From Apostichopus japonicus (taxonomy: Eukaryota > Echinodermata > Holothuroidea > Aspidochirotida > Stichopodidae), in the NCBI RefSeq assembly GCF_037975245.1, contig NC_092573.1:23589265-23653264 (forward strand): a DNA stretch of 64,000 nucleotides, given 5' to 3'. Under the pieces are notes generated by a model, which was not told the DNA's origin, searched no databases, and saw only the letters and a program-made list of their open reading frames with translations. Position numbers and translations under genes: made by a program. This document shows, in pieces, positions 33,515-45,482 of this stretch (positions within the stretch are counted from its first letter, which is position 1; each line of letters starts with the position of its first letter).

Positions 33515-34752
33515 AAGTGATTGGAAGTAAAACAGCCAATGTTTGGTTTTTGCAGAGCTTTCGAGCAAAACTAGCTCTTCTTCAGTGCATGATCACCGAA
33601 AGTGACAAGGAGTAGCAGGAATTGAAACTGTTTTATAGAGAAGATGTCGGCATGGTTGTAAAGGCAAAGCGACTTACTGATTTCTGCTGAATAGAGCAGA
33701 AGTTTTAGAAATTCGGATTATTTTAATCCGCGTCGGATTATTTTAATCCGATTCCGTCGTAATTGTAAAGGAATTGTTTTGGTTTATCTGGGACGGCAAA
33801 TCGTTTCTGATGTTTAAACCGAATGGTGCCGTGGTCTTTAGGTTTAGTTCCCAGAAATTTTCTTTCGCTTTCCTAGATTTATCTGTCCAAGAATCGTTCT
33901 GGTCAATGGCAATAACACGCAAATTCTCAATTGAATGATTTTGGAGATTGAAGTGATTTGCAACAGGTTGGTAGATCTTTTTTGTTTTGATCGCCGATCT
34001 ATGTTGTGTCATTCTCATTCTAAGAGTGTTTTTTGACTCTCCAATGTATTGTAAGTTACAAATATTGCAGTAGATGAGGTAAATGACATTTTTGGATAGG
34101 CAGTTAATTTTGTGCCGAATTTGGAACGTGCGTTTGGTTTGGTTGCTCTGAAAGGCCCCGGTCGAATCGACAAGTAAGCACGTTTTGCAATTTTGTGTAC
34201 AGGGCGATGATCCTGTAGTTTCTGTTTTGCTTTCCTCTAATGGGGTGTCATCCCGAAAGGATGCCCGAACTAGGATATCCCGTAGGTTGCTGGGTCTTTT
34301 AAAAGCGATGACAGGTAATTCTGGGAATACTGATTTCAGGCGTTCGGTGCCTTGAAGTAGGTGAAAATTCTTCTGAATGATATTAGCCAGTGGTGGGAGA
34401 CCAGGGTGGAATTCAGTAACCAATGGTACCCTTTTGGAACTGGTTTGACGAGTTTGTTTACATTGACGTACAAAACTCGATAAACCAAAACAATTCCTTT
34501 ACAATTACGACGGAATCGGATTAAAATAATCCGACGCGGATTAAAATAATCCGAATTTCTAAAACTTCTGCTCTATTCAGCAGAAATCAGTAAGTCGCTT
34601 TGCCTTTACAACCATGCCGACATCTTCTCTATAAAACAGTTTCAATTCCTGCTACTCCTTGTCACTTTCGGTGATCATGCACTGAAGAAGAGCTAGTTTT
34701 GCTCGAAAGCTCTGCAAAAACCAAACATTGGCTGTTTTACTTCCAATCACTT
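33515..34752 (-). mobile_element. Penelope-like element remnant with 272-bp inverted arms
   Basis: Two ~272-bp arms, 33515-33786 and 34481-34752, appear to be perfect or near-perfect inverted repeats. They flank the C-terminal coding region of a Penelope-like retroelement (33743-34423, minus strand). Inverted pseudo-LTRs are a known Penelope structure. The reverse transcriptase is absent. The element is bounded on the right, and within about 85 bp on the left, by (TA)n, a usual Penelope target context. Confidence 0.85.
33743..34423 (-). pseudogene. Penelope-like GIY-YIG endonuclease C-terminal fragment
   Basis: A 226-codon frame. The GIY-YIG nuclease region reads NVIYLIYCNICNLQYIGESK followed by TLRMRMTQHRSAI, with the conserved Arg and the His/Asn positions of the fold (VANHFNLQNHS). 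An upstream Cys cluster (CTQNCKTCLL) is also typical of Penelope-like elements. The N-terminal reverse transcriptase is missing, so it is a fragment. The last 14 or so codons run into the left inverted arm. Confidence 0.85.
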
Positions 34753-34814
34753 ATATATATATATATATATATATATATGAGTTCTCCCAAATACAATTCA
34801 CTGTTTCAATGAAC

Positions 34815-34862
34815 CTAAGGTTGGTGAGGCGGACACTCTAACCGCTGAACCAAGCGTTTGCC
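34815..34862 (-). repeat. tRNA-like fragment
   Basis: The reverse strand reads TTGGTTCAGCGGTTAGAGTG then TCCGCCTCACC, resembling a tRNA D-arm and anticodon region. The rest of a tRNA is not convincing. Probably a SINE head fragment. Confidence 0.3.
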
Positions 34863-34919
34863 TTTAGGACAGCTCATAGTATACAGCTATTTATTTAAAT
34901 AAATATCCTTCTCTTTCAG

Positions 34920-34969
34920 GTCCAGACTATTTTAACCATGTTGTACTACAATAATGCTGGGTTCACTAT
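34920..34969 (+). CDS. PPxY membrane gene copy 1, exon A
   Basis: Encodes VQTILTMLYYNNAGFT in the only frame without a stop. Acceptor TCTTTCAG, donor GTGAGT, ends phase 2. Conserved in copy 2 with Tyr-Tyr-Asp for Tyr-Tyr-Asn. Confidence 0.55.
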
Positions 34970-36753
34970 GTGAGTATCTATACCGACTATTTCAAACAGT
35001 TCCCGGTAACTACCGTATCATTGTTTTCCATCTTTCTTTCATTGTACTGCATGTATCTCAAACCATCGGGATCTATAGGCGTCTGACTTTATTTTAGGTG
35101 CATATTTTTAAACGTTGAAATCTCAATTACCTTATCAAAGAAAAGGAATCCACAAATAATATTATTTAATAGCGTGCGTTTGGGTGTTGGTTGTGGTACA
35201 TTCATATTTTCCCCTCAAAATTAGTTATAAGCACAACCTTAAAAGGCATTGAAGACTCGCCCCAAACCGCGTGCCGCCCTCTGAAAAAAAAGTTTCCGTT
35301 GCTTGCAAGTAAAGTTTTCTGCTTGTCGCTACAAAATGCAGACAGTAATGAAACCATGATACATTGTTATCTTTAGCTGGACCTGAGATGTCCATCGCTG
35401 TATCGTTTGTACACTGTGTTGTGGGTATAGACCGCAGCTGTGTGTACTGACTGTACACTAGTGTCTAAGTACCGACTGTAGCAAGCTGTGTGTGTATTTT
35501 CTGTGATCGATGGTGGTGTCTAACACTTCTGTTACACCTCATTCGAAACTAGATCAGATTACCGGTAGAGACGTTTCTTTGTGCGGCGCGAGTCTTTACA
35601 TCCATTTAAGTGTCAGTGTGTAACTCAGTATATGTCTTCAAACTTCCAAGCGACGGTCATTACTGATGCAGACGTCACGACCAATCTGTTTGGCTGAAAA
35701 CTCCGTAATTGCACACCTGTTTGGGGAAAAAATCGTGGCCGGGAGATTGGTCGAAAAACCGGGTGACTTCCGGTAAAACCGTGAGAGTTGATTATAGGTC
35801 TGGTATGCACATCCAGACCCACACCCCTCCCCTAAATGAGAGTCGCATTCAAGGAACCGACAACCTAACCATAAATTCATCCTCCTCCAGCCCGTCCACA
35901 AAAGGTTGATAACCTTAACAAAATCAGTCTGGGCTGGGAAAAATGGAATTTGCTCCTCCCCTCCACCATTGAAATAGTGTGCGGCATTTCACTGACATCA
36001 TTATCATCCATGTTTTGTATTTTTACAGTGTTCAGCTTTGTTGTAAATGTTAGCCTTTCGGTGACTCACTCACTGAATTCTTCATCTCTTTGCAGTTTTA
36101 TTGTCATACTGGTTGTGGTAAAGGTGTTGATATATTCGCTCTGGATTTATGCTAGGTGCACTAGGAAAAATCGAGTACAAAGGCGTACACTCGTTGTCGT
36201 CCAACACCCAACTCAAACCGTGGTAAGTCTATATGGAACGCCAATACCGACAAATATAAAACATTATATATGGCTGCTTCAATTAGGAATTAATGCTTCA
36301 TGTATACACTATGACTGGAAGGCATTACTATCACGCAGACTGAGGATCTCATTTGTAACAAGGTGGGCAATTTTGAGCATCTCAAGTAATGTCAAAGTTA
36401 GGAAGAACCCCAGCCCGCAAACCTTTGCATGAGCAATCGTATACTATCTGTCTGTCCGTCGATCTATCTATCTATCCATTCATCCATCCATCATCCATCC
36501 ATCTGGCTATCTATATAATTTGTTTTTTTACTCATTGCAGGTTCAAGGCGTAGAGAACCCAATGTACCCAGTAGCTCATGGTGGATGGCATGGCCCCTAT
36601 CATAGCCCCCATGGCATGGCCCCTATGGTATGGCATGGCCCCTATCCACCCAATGCAACCCCCGGTGTTAATCTCCAAGACTTACCACCGAGATACGAAG
36701 AGAAAGCAAACACCACCGGGGTGTGCATGCCACAAGAAAATCTTATGGCATAG
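34920..36753 (+). CDS. Small single-pass membrane protein with PPxY tail, copy 1 (3' exons)
   Basis: Three exons with matching phases: 34920-34969, 36096-36222 and 36541-36753. The product runs TILTMLYYNNAGFT, then a hydrophobic helix [20 protein letters not shown], a basic stop-transfer ([11 protein letters not shown]), VQHPTQTV, and a Pro/Gly/His-rich tail ending LPPRYEEKANTTGVCMPQEN and a stop. PPRY fits the PPxY motif that binds WW domains of NEDD4-type ligases. Architecture (short ectodomain, one helix, Pro-rich tail with PPxY) resembles Shisa or CYYR1-like proteins, but no diagnostic Cys-rich exon was found upstream. An internal ATG in the first exon could start a complete ~123-residue protein. 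The paralogue at 54979-57450 preserves frame and motifs, supporting function. Confidence 0.6.
36096..36222 (+). CDS. PPxY membrane gene copy 1, exon B (transmembrane)
   Basis: Encodes the membrane helix and basic juxtamembrane region. Acceptor CTTTGCAG after a pyrimidine-rich tract, donor GTAAGTC. Length 127 nt in both paralogues. Confidence 0.7.
36541..36753 (+). CDS. PPxY membrane gene copy 1, exon C (tail)
   Basis: Encodes the tail with repeated HGPY and HGMAP segments and PPRY, then TAG. It is 42 nt (14 codons) longer than the copy 2 exon through an in-frame repeat of a GGCATGGCCCCTAT-type unit. Confidence 0.7.
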   Translation, partial: VQGVENPMYPVAHGGWHGPYHSPHGMAPMVWHGPYPPNATPGVNLQDLPPRYEEKANTTGVCMPQENLMA

Positions 36754-37140
36754 TCCGCCGGGGATCTTAATGTAATATATGAGCCCTTGTCGTTGTAGAA
36801 TTGGTTCAGACATTTGTAATCTTCGATTTTGTAGTTATTCTCACTTATTCATATATTTTTTGAAGACAAAAAGTTTTACTGAAAGACTTGTAACAGTCCA
36901 CTTTTGAAAGTTCATTAGTTGAAAATATATATATATTTTGCTTTTGTTCTTATATCACTTTAACTAATACATAGCCTATATAGAAATGAAACCTTTTGTA
37001 ATGTAGGTATATACGCATACAATGGGTTGGATACTATTGTGACTAGGGCGTTCTAGCATTCATATATGGTCAGCCTATATGGTAGCTACTTAAATTTTTA
37101 ATATGCGTTAAACATTCAGCCATCTTAACATCCACATATG

Positions 37141-37278
<138 letters not shown>

Positions 37279-37280
37279 AA

Positions 37281-37350
37281 CAAGCGAATATTTTTAACAA
37301 CGACATACTGCTATATTTCGGAGTGGTCACCACTCCATCGTCAGGCAAAA
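37281..37350 (-). ncRNA. Hammerhead ribozyme-like motif at the 3' end of a Penelope-like element
   Basis: On the minus strand: the CUGANGA core as CTGACGA (37338-37344), stem II GGAGTGG/CCACTCC with a TGA loop, GAAA, then stem III ATATA/TATGT (one G-U pair) with a GCAG loop, and the cleavage triplet GTC (37302-37304). All catalytic-core positions are present. A single extra T lies between the core A and stem II. Stem I is weak next to the core but can pair further out (TTTT with AAAA). Hammerheads are known in Penelope-like terminal repeats. Activity is not shown. Confidence 0.55.
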
Positions 37351-37541
37351 GTACAAGATCAATTAAATACAAGGGCTAATATACATCCAAGGACGCCAAT
37401 AGTGATAAGCATGAGTGATTTTTAAACTAGGAAGAAACTTAGAAACTTTTAAACTTAGAACAACCAGCAAATTTTTTTTTTTAGTGAATATTTTTAACTT
37501 AGGGATGAATAGAACAACCAGCAATAAAAAGTAAATAGGGA

Positions 37542-38008
37542 TTAGAATAGCTCCAACCCGTAGCTCGCTACATTTCTATTTAGGTCAGCATTTAAGTCTT
37601 TTATTAGGAGACTCTCTTTAATCTTCCTCCTGAACCACTGGGGTTCATTACCAATAGTGGCACAATGGTCAACAAAAGTAGGCAGATGATGTTTATGCGC
37701 AGTACAATGAAGGTTAATAGCGCCTTTCTGACCACCAAAGGAGCTCATCAGATGTTCGTTGAACCTATCCTTAAGCCGTCTATTAGTTTCTCCGACATAA
37801 AAGGAATCACAGTCTGGACAGTTAATCCTATATACAACATTGTTGGCATAATCTAACTTATAAGCATCCTTAAAATTGAACAGAGCAGAGATTTTCTTTT
37901 GCAGAAAAATTATTTTGATATGTATATTGTCATTACACAACCCCTTAATGTAACTACCTAAAGTCTTAGCGAGTTTATCACTGCTAGGGCCACAATATGG
38001 TAATTTAT
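37542..38008 (-). pseudogene. Penelope-like GIY-YIG endonuclease fragment
   Basis: C-terminal part only. It contains the linker after the reverse transcriptase ([14 protein letters not shown]), the GIY-YIG core (VVYRI...FYVGET with conserved Arg in [11 protein letters not shown]) and a C-terminal tail ending [10 protein letters not shown]. The open frame extends upstream only through the TA repeat, which is not real protein. Confidence 0.8.
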
Positions 38009-38012
38009 GGTA

Positions 38013-38016
<4 letters not shown>

Positions 38017-38059
<43 letters not shown>

Positions 38060-38072
38060 TATATATATATAT

Positions 38073-38140
<68 letters not shown>

Positions 38141-38185
38141 GTGTGTGTATATATATATATATATGTGTGTATATATATATATACT
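38017..38185. repeat. (TA)n/(CA)n mixed microsatellite
   Basis: TA repeats with interspersed ACACAC and GTGTGT blocks, partly inverted around about 38090, right of the Penelope fragment. Confidence 0.9.
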
Positions 38186-38547
38186 TCAGTAATGGAGTTA
38201 ATTACGTAAATATCCCCAAAATTACATGACCGTATACTCACTGCCTTAGCTGCCGATATCTAACAGTATACTTTCTATACACTATAAAAACTAGTATTTG
38301 TATACAGTATACTTTCTATACACTATAAAACTAGTATTTGTAGAGTTAGTCAATACTTCGTCAAGCCTCAAACCTGATTAACGTTGCGCATGCCATTCTA
38401 CAATCAGTTTTCAAATTGGTCAGTTTATGGAAACCTTACGTTTATAACAATTACATTAGCGTACTAAATTACTAACATAGTCACGCCACCCTTCCCTCAC
38501 CTTGCCGCACACACCTCCATTCGACCTAACGGGAACTTAGAGAGAAT

Positions 38548-38846
38548 TAGTGTTCAACCGATTATGCATAACAGAAAATACCGATTACCGATTATTTTTT
38601 TCATAATCGTACCGATTCCGATTATTTGAAAATGAGAAAATATCTCGTTTATACGAAATCGGCAATAAAGTTTGACAGAAACAATTATTGTTGTGATTTT
38701 CCCCTGTTTCCTTTTGCTTCGTTGTTATACAAGGCTCTAAGGTATCATTTTGTATGTACCAAATTACCTCTGTAGTTTCTCGGAAAGAAAGAATTTTTTT
38801 ATATTTTTTTTTAAATTTCCAAAATACGGAAATATGACATCCTACC
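38548..38846. mobile_element. 299-bp insertion with 7-bp target duplication, copy 1 only
   Basis: Flanked by AGAGAAT at 38541-38547 and 38847-38853; copy 2 at about 58269 has one AGAGAAT and no insert. It begins TAGTGTTCAACCGATTATGC and contains repeated CCGATTA motifs. The right end does not mirror the left, so it is probably a truncated hAT-like element. With one mismatch the duplication extends to 8 bp. Confidence 0.7.
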
Positions 38847-41826
38847 AGAGAATAGCTAAATTAGCGGCACCATTATACTGCAACCATGAGAACTGCTAGA
38901 TGTGTTTGTTTAGAATTATGATGAGCTGGACAACCATTCCATATCGACATCACTAAATCGACGTCTTCCTTACGTGTATAAAAGGAATTACCCCCTATTT
39001 ATTGTTTCTTTATTGTCATATCTAAATTTCAATAATTCCAACGGTGTGTGTTTAGACAATCATTCCTTGTTTGAAACGCCAAACATTAACATGTTCAATA
39101 TATATAAATCTTACAGAGGTGACCAAACGGCGCTTAATTAACGTAATCCATATTTACAATAAACTTCAGATATTTGAAAGCTCGCAAGACATAAATAAAG
39201 TTGGCAATGTACCTTTTCTATTAATTGTGATTGCAATCTCTGCTATAACATATTTCAGCATATTAAATACCAACCTGGCAGCCTCACGTGGCTCACGAGT
39301 GAACCGATACTCATATGTGTTACAGGCAGGAACGTCGCTACACTCTAAGAAAAAAGGGTTCTAGAGGGGGTTCTCGAAATGAAGAATGGTTCTCGTCAGA
39401 ACCATGTGCCCTTGTAGAACCCATAAAGGTTCTTGATTGATTTCTACTTGGTTCCATACCCACACAGAAAAGGTTCTGGGTACAAGATGGTTCCACAAAG
39501 AACCCCTAATTGCACGAATAGGGGTTCTAATCGTACTTATCACAAGTGTGTACATGATCTATGAATAAACAAGTTCGGCAATTTTCATCGGGAAATGTAA
39601 TTTTAAGGGAATAATAAAGTGTATAGAAGTGTTAATAATCTCATTTTCTCACTTTACCATGGAATTTGTTTAGACTTGTGAACAAAATCGTTTATTTGAA
39701 TACAACGCATTGAGTGGAATTTGCGTAATAATTTCGACCACTTTTCGCGGGCTCCAAAGTTCCGTCTGACCAAACGTACATGTTACATGTAATAGTATAG
39801 TGAGTGCACCGAAGTTCGCCACCTTTACGTACATAATATGCACTGTGTATGTTACCTACGTGCTACCTACGTACATCATTATATGTATATTGCGTGCAGT
39901 TCTTGTGTCACGTACCGTCGATCATGTTCGAGTAGAAGTTGAAGCCCCGGTGCGGTGAGTTTTTCAGTTTTAATTTAGAAACATGTAGACCGAAAATTAA
40001 ATTCAACTCCTTGCTAATAAGTTATCGGGTCGACCCTTGGTGAATAGACGTGAATACCAAACGATTCCTTCATCGACATTAATGTCCATTGAGCAAATAA
40101 TATTCGGCTTCGACTAGCCTAACGTATACTAGGCCTACTTTATAATTGTATGGGCATAGCCTAACGTTAGGCCCATTCTATAGTCAACAGAATTCTGTAG
40201 GGCTATAGGCCTAGCCTAGGCCATATTTGTAGGAAGACCGGACATTTAATTAATTAATCACGATAACATTATAATAGTCTCAAAGAGCACTAGAACCTTA
40301 CTGTCTCTGCCACAGCTCAACCGGGTTTCAGCCACATACGATGGAGTAGGCCTAGGCTAGCCTATACTATAGCATGGGAATTGGGATGCCTGTATAGTGC
40401 GCACCTAGACCTAGGCCCCCCTAAGCTTTTTCAGCACAAATTTCTTCAAAATCCCTTAAAAAAATTCAGATGATGTCTGTACCGAACCTTTAGCATCTGA
40501 TACACAAACTCACAATCCTGATATGAATCTTTATGGTCGAAATTGTAAAATATGGAGCTATTAAAAAGACAATTCTGTCCAACTTCCAAGTTAACGTTTG
40601 CTAAAAAGACCCGTTTACTGTTCTTAATGGAACAAGCGGTTGTGAACAGGCACACAGTACCTAGGCTATACCTACACTACAGTATTGATACGGTAATATC
40701 CTTTAAAAAAATAAGCGTTTTTACCGGAATTTTAGGGTTACGGGGGAGGGGGGCCTAAATAACAAACTTAGCTTACACCTGATTAAGCAGATGCAGTGTA
40801 CTCGGCAAAAAAGACTAAGAATGAGGCAGAACTTGGAGTAAATTTACAACAATTCCATTCGAAAATTTCTTGGAAATGAAAATTTCGAATTATCATACAA
40901 AATCTAGATTTATTTGGTCAAGATGATGAAAAACCAGCCTGTTTTGCATATATTATGGTTGAAAATAAGTAGCTAAGTTGTTATTCGTTCATAGCGCTTT
41001 TAGAACACGTTGCTATGGTAATATTGGAACGTATTGTTAGGTCCCCAGTATTCGGGCACCGGCAGTATTCAGATACCTTGTTATATAGTCCTAGCCTAAG
41101 CCTTATTCCAGATATAGGCTACTGAGGGTGCTTCAAACACGGGCAAACGTCAGTTTTTAGACAACATTCCAACTTTAGTCAACCTTAAAATATCCGTAAA
41201 ATATGTTTTTGACCAACCAACAGATTGAAACCATAGAATAATAAAAAGAATACATTATGATGAGCTCATGAAGAATGAATGCATCACTAACACGCAGAAA
41301 ATTGAGGAAAAATTAAATCAAAATGTTTCTGGCCACAATTTGGCATAATTTATACCACAATGCATTGCGATCGCGTCAATATACGTCATCTGGAATAAGG
41401 CTTATTGGTGTACGTGACCATGTGTTGACCACCTAGGCTAACAAACAATCAAGCTAAAAAATAAAGGAAGACGTAGGCCTACAGTAGGCTATCCAAAATG
41501 GATAAAACATTCCAGGGATCACCACTGATGTGTTATTCTTCTTCCCCAATTTAGCAAGTTTGCTTCGTATTGGAATAGGGTATGTGGGAAGAGCGGCGTT
41601 AGTTGGAACATTTTTCACAAAAATCTCTATTTTCAGAAACAACATCAATTCAGCAAACACTGCCCTATCCTGTTAGGATAGGCAGTCCATAAAACTGCTA
41701 CAATTGTTGATAGTTCAGGAGATAATCCAGTGAGAGGGTGTGTGCTGTGTGTCACAAATGAAGCCCATAAAACCACTACTCTTGTTGATATTTCAGGAGA
41801 TAATCCAGTGAGGTGTCGGTGATAGG

Positions 41827-41864
41827 CGTTCCAACTAACCCCACCTATGGGGTTAGTTGGAACG
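41827..41864. repeat. Perfect 17-bp inverted repeat, 4-nt loop
   Basis: Arms CGTTCCAACTAACCCCA and its exact inverse around CCTA. The half-motif GTTAGTTGGAAC recurs at about 41598 and, partially, at 42214. It lies inside the large TA-flanked element near a ~76-bp direct repeat (about 41690 and 41766, AGGAGATAATCCAGTGAG). Confidence 0.8.
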
Positions 41865-43393
41865 GGTGGTAGGTTAGTTGAAAGATGGATTCTTGCTCAA
41901 AAGAAATAAATGAGAACTTATCACAACTATACACATTGATACCTTGGTATATGCCTATTATAATATATCAAATGATATTAAAGCCAGACTCACTATATGG
42001 AAGTAAATGAGAATATAACTTTGCTACCAAAATTCTGGAGACATTTTCCATCCCAGCCCATTGAAATTAGACAACATTGGTGAATGAGAATATTTTAACA
42101 TCTGCTGGCCTTGCAGTCTAAGTTTTAAGTGTTTTTGGCATGTTTTTATGATTATAGGCAAATATGACCAAATTTGCGTGCATGTTCCAACTATTCCCTG
42201 CAGTAAATGTTACAACTAACCCCTTGGGCTAATCAGACCTTTGTATGCTCATTGCGCAGAACAGAGACCATCGACATAATTTTTTGCCCACCTCATTTTG
42301 CAGCTGCTTAATAAAGCTGTAAATAACCCCAACCTAGTATATTTTGGTTATTCCCTCCATGGAAATAAAACAACATTTTTAATTTCATAAAAAAATACTC
42401 AGAGTGCCGAAAAACAAACATTCCTCACTATTTATTCTACTAATTATTATTATCATTATTTATTATGATTGTTATTAATTATTATTATTCCACCAATTTA
42501 TTCCACTAATTATTCCACCAATAATGATCGATCAGGTCTGGAAATAACCTGTCCATAATGGGAATTGATAACTGCACAGTAATTGGAAACAAAGACATGA
42601 AATAAAGGCTGATTATAGTTTTAATTATACTTAGGCTATAGTGAATCACATTTCTACCTACATTGATTTGGGGGCGCCCAGGTCAATGGAGCGGTTCGCA
42701 ATAATGGAATGGTCCTCTACATTTGAACTAACTTCACGGTATATAAACAAACACACGCTCATAGCATTCTCTCCAACCAGTGCCGTGGGCAAGTATATTC
42801 ATGTAAAATTTTGTCACTAAGATACGAACTCCCTAGCATTTGATATAGTATTAAAATTAGGCTTCATTAGAAGTATTTCAAAGGCGTTTAAGCGTACATT
42901 TGCCGGCTATATCACCATTGTGTTACTGTATTCTGAGCTCAGAATTAGTTTAGCCCCAAGTTTTATCTATTTCTTCGCTAGCCAATTTTATACCACTCAC
43001 GCGCGTGCCACCATAGACGAGCTTTCCCGTGCATGGTATCAGTTTAGCGAATCTTTATCATAGCAGTTAGTATATATGCGTACTTCATATACAAATATTA
43101 TAGTAGGTTTATGATATAGGCGTATTTTGCCGTTGCGTCGCCATTTAAGGAAGTGAAGTATAAATAGGACTTTCACTGTGCATCCCAGCTCTGCAAATGA
43201 CCTGCTGAGGGAGCTTCAAGTTGGACTTCTGACACAACCCTGCGACCCCTTAGCAGAGTAGAAAACTGATCTCTAATTAATCAGTCAGGTGGATATTCCT
43301 TTTCAGTGTGGCTTGGAGGGAGTCCAATGGGCTGCCTTTTCAACAAATCATGTCTAATTTTGGTATATATTTCACTTTTATCTTCATATACAG

Positions 43394-43530
43394 CTTTGCA
43401 ATGAGTTGGAAATGCTGACAGGGAGGAACGTTGTTGTTGAAATGAAGACTGCTTTAGAAAAATATGCACCAAAGATAATCCAGAACAGTTCCAAGAAGAC
43501 CAAAGCAAAAGAGCTGATGCGTGCCTACCG
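43394..43530 (+). pseudogene. Candidate exon of the large element's gene
   Basis: Between acceptor TATACAG and a GTAGGA donor. Encodes LCNELEMLTGRNVVVEMKTA, LEKYAPKIIQNSSKKTKAKE, LMRAY without stops. No family recognised, but composition is protein-like and helical. Confidence 0.4.
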
Positions 43531-45075
43531 GTAGGAGGAGGAAGTCCTTCTTGAAGAGGACAAGAAGTGTATGTTATCACATAATTTTACCTTACAATTA
43601 CTAGTAAGTCGATCAGAGTGGAAAATGATGGGCGGGAGTTACAGGAGGGTAAGCGAGAACCCATAAAGATATTTAGGTAGAAACTGGTCCAAAAAACCGT
43701 ACTGCCTGAAAGTAACTAGACAATTGCAATCAAACTCCCATGTACTCTGTTCTATTGTAGACAGAGAACGGGGAAATTAGGTGAACAAGTGAGCATAAGG
43801 TGTGAGCAGAGCAACTTTACTGGGGTGTAGGAGCAGCTGAACAATTTTGATCGAAAGGGGAATATTGTTAGGAAATTAGGATTGCAGGGAGAGTGTACTC
43901 ACAGTGCAATCATTGCCCTCTTTGCATTCAAATTTGTCTAGTTACTTTTTGGCGGTACTGGTGGTCTGTTATTGCATAAGGGATGAAAAGGTGTCTGTAC
44001 TTGTTGGTTCTGAGACACTGGATATCTGCTATTCAACAAGTAATTAGAAAGAGGCTAAGCTGCAGTCGACCAGCATTTGACACTGACAGTATGCCTACGT
44101 ATATCATACTGTCGTACTGTACACTGACTGTACAGTACATACTACATAGGCATAGTACTCCATATGTACAGTGTGTGTGCAAATCACGAACGACAACCCT
44201 GTCGTTGTTGAGGAAAAAGTTTAGAGGAACTGCTGCCTGCTCTCTGTATGTTGAACTGATCGATTTTGCATGCTATGAGTTGACCCCAATTAACCCGTCA
44301 ATTACAATGTCAATTACAATGTTACTCCAACGTGGGGATATTTGTGCTAACTGCTCATGTAATTCCATAAATCACTGTTCAAAGGCTATTTGTCGGGCCG
44401 ACAAATAAACTTCCAGTCCGAGTTATGATAAATTATCTCAGGCATATGGGACAGAGAGTGGTGATGATTGGGTTGTTTAGAATCCTTGGCTCATGAGGAT
44501 TCGAAATGGGGTGGGTGAAATTCACATACAAGCAACTTCGTTTTTTGCCGGTCCAGAGCAAAGTCAGCAAGGATCTTTAACATGGAAATCCCAGTTACTA
44601 GCCAGAAATAAAAAGTGTAGCCGATAAAACCACAAGTATAATGTTGTTTCTCTTCATCGTGGGTTTCACAGCAGTTGGAACTACCGACAACAGAATATGG
44701 TTATTGGGGACAGGGTTCATAGAGAATCTTGACTTCATGCCCCCTATCTCATGATTTCAGTGACGAATGATACTGATTCATTTCCCCGTTGGAATAGCAC
44801 AGGGGGGGGGGGTATAGATTTGGTGTTCATTTGGTTCATTCGGTGACGTCAAAGCCTCATAATTATGAATTTGTTGGCTCTATTTTGGGAATGACATCTC
44901 TGGGATATTCACAGTTTGAAATCAATTTTCTCAACAACGTTACCTCCCATTTGCTTAAAAATGGTACCGTTGGAAAGGGAAAAAGCTACTCTGTTTGCAC
45001 ACATAATGGAATGGCCATGTTATGCGGTCTTTAACGTTGAGCCTCGGTGGACTCCGACAGTGACGGCAGATGCAT

Positions 45076-45246
45076 CTATGGTTCTCGCGGTACATTCTCC
45101 TGGGTCAGGTTGCCCTCGTACAGATCCTTTATCAGCCGGATGTACTTTTCTCTTTTGGGCATTTCAATACTTCGCTTTGGGGCACTCTCCAGATCTATGA
45201 AGATACGCTGCAGCTGTCTTTGACCTTCTCTGTATTTCTCCATCAG
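45076..45246 (-). mobile_element. RTE-like LINE reverse transcriptase fragment
   Basis: The minus strand encodes LMEKYREGQRQLQRIFIDLE and KYIRLIKDLYEGN, which match the conserved EKYREGQxxLHxxFIDLEKA and KYIRLIKDMY segments of RTE-type reverse transcriptases. Part of the middle is deleted and the frame ends in TAG. Nested in the large TA-flanked element. Confidence 0.7.
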
Positions 45247-45386
45247 TTACCGCAATGCAAAGACACATACATACATTGTACCATGGTGGTAGTAACCTCT
45301 CACAACATTGCTCATTGTCTGATTATGACTGCTGCCTTGTAACACTTGAAAATGTAGTGATACAGAACTTTATTCTCCAATCTTAG

Positions 45387-45482
45387 GTTTTATTGGCAGA
45401 CCTGGAGTATTCTGTCGCTCTGATGGCTCTACCGTACATCTTCGACGAGAAGCCTGGGTTCTTGCATGTTTCGGACAAGAAG
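45387..45482 (+). pseudogene. Candidate exon of the large element's gene
   Basis: A 96-nt open exon between acceptor ATCTTAG and donor GTAAGTT, encoding VLLADLEYSVALMALPYIFD, EKPGFLHVSDKK. This resembles the LPALFxEKPxxLY region of uncharacterised transposon proteins widespread in fish; that comparison is from memory and unverified. Confidence 0.45.

Noticed and set aside
35950-36432. 160-codon open frame upstream and across exon B of the PPxY gene
   Set aside because: The N-terminal part is intronic (polypyrimidine tract and acceptor) and the C-terminal part runs past the GTAAGT donor; only 36096-36222 is supported as exon.
43983-44408. 141-codon open frame in the large element
   Set aside because: No family motif, no splice context and low-complexity composition; not supported as a gene.
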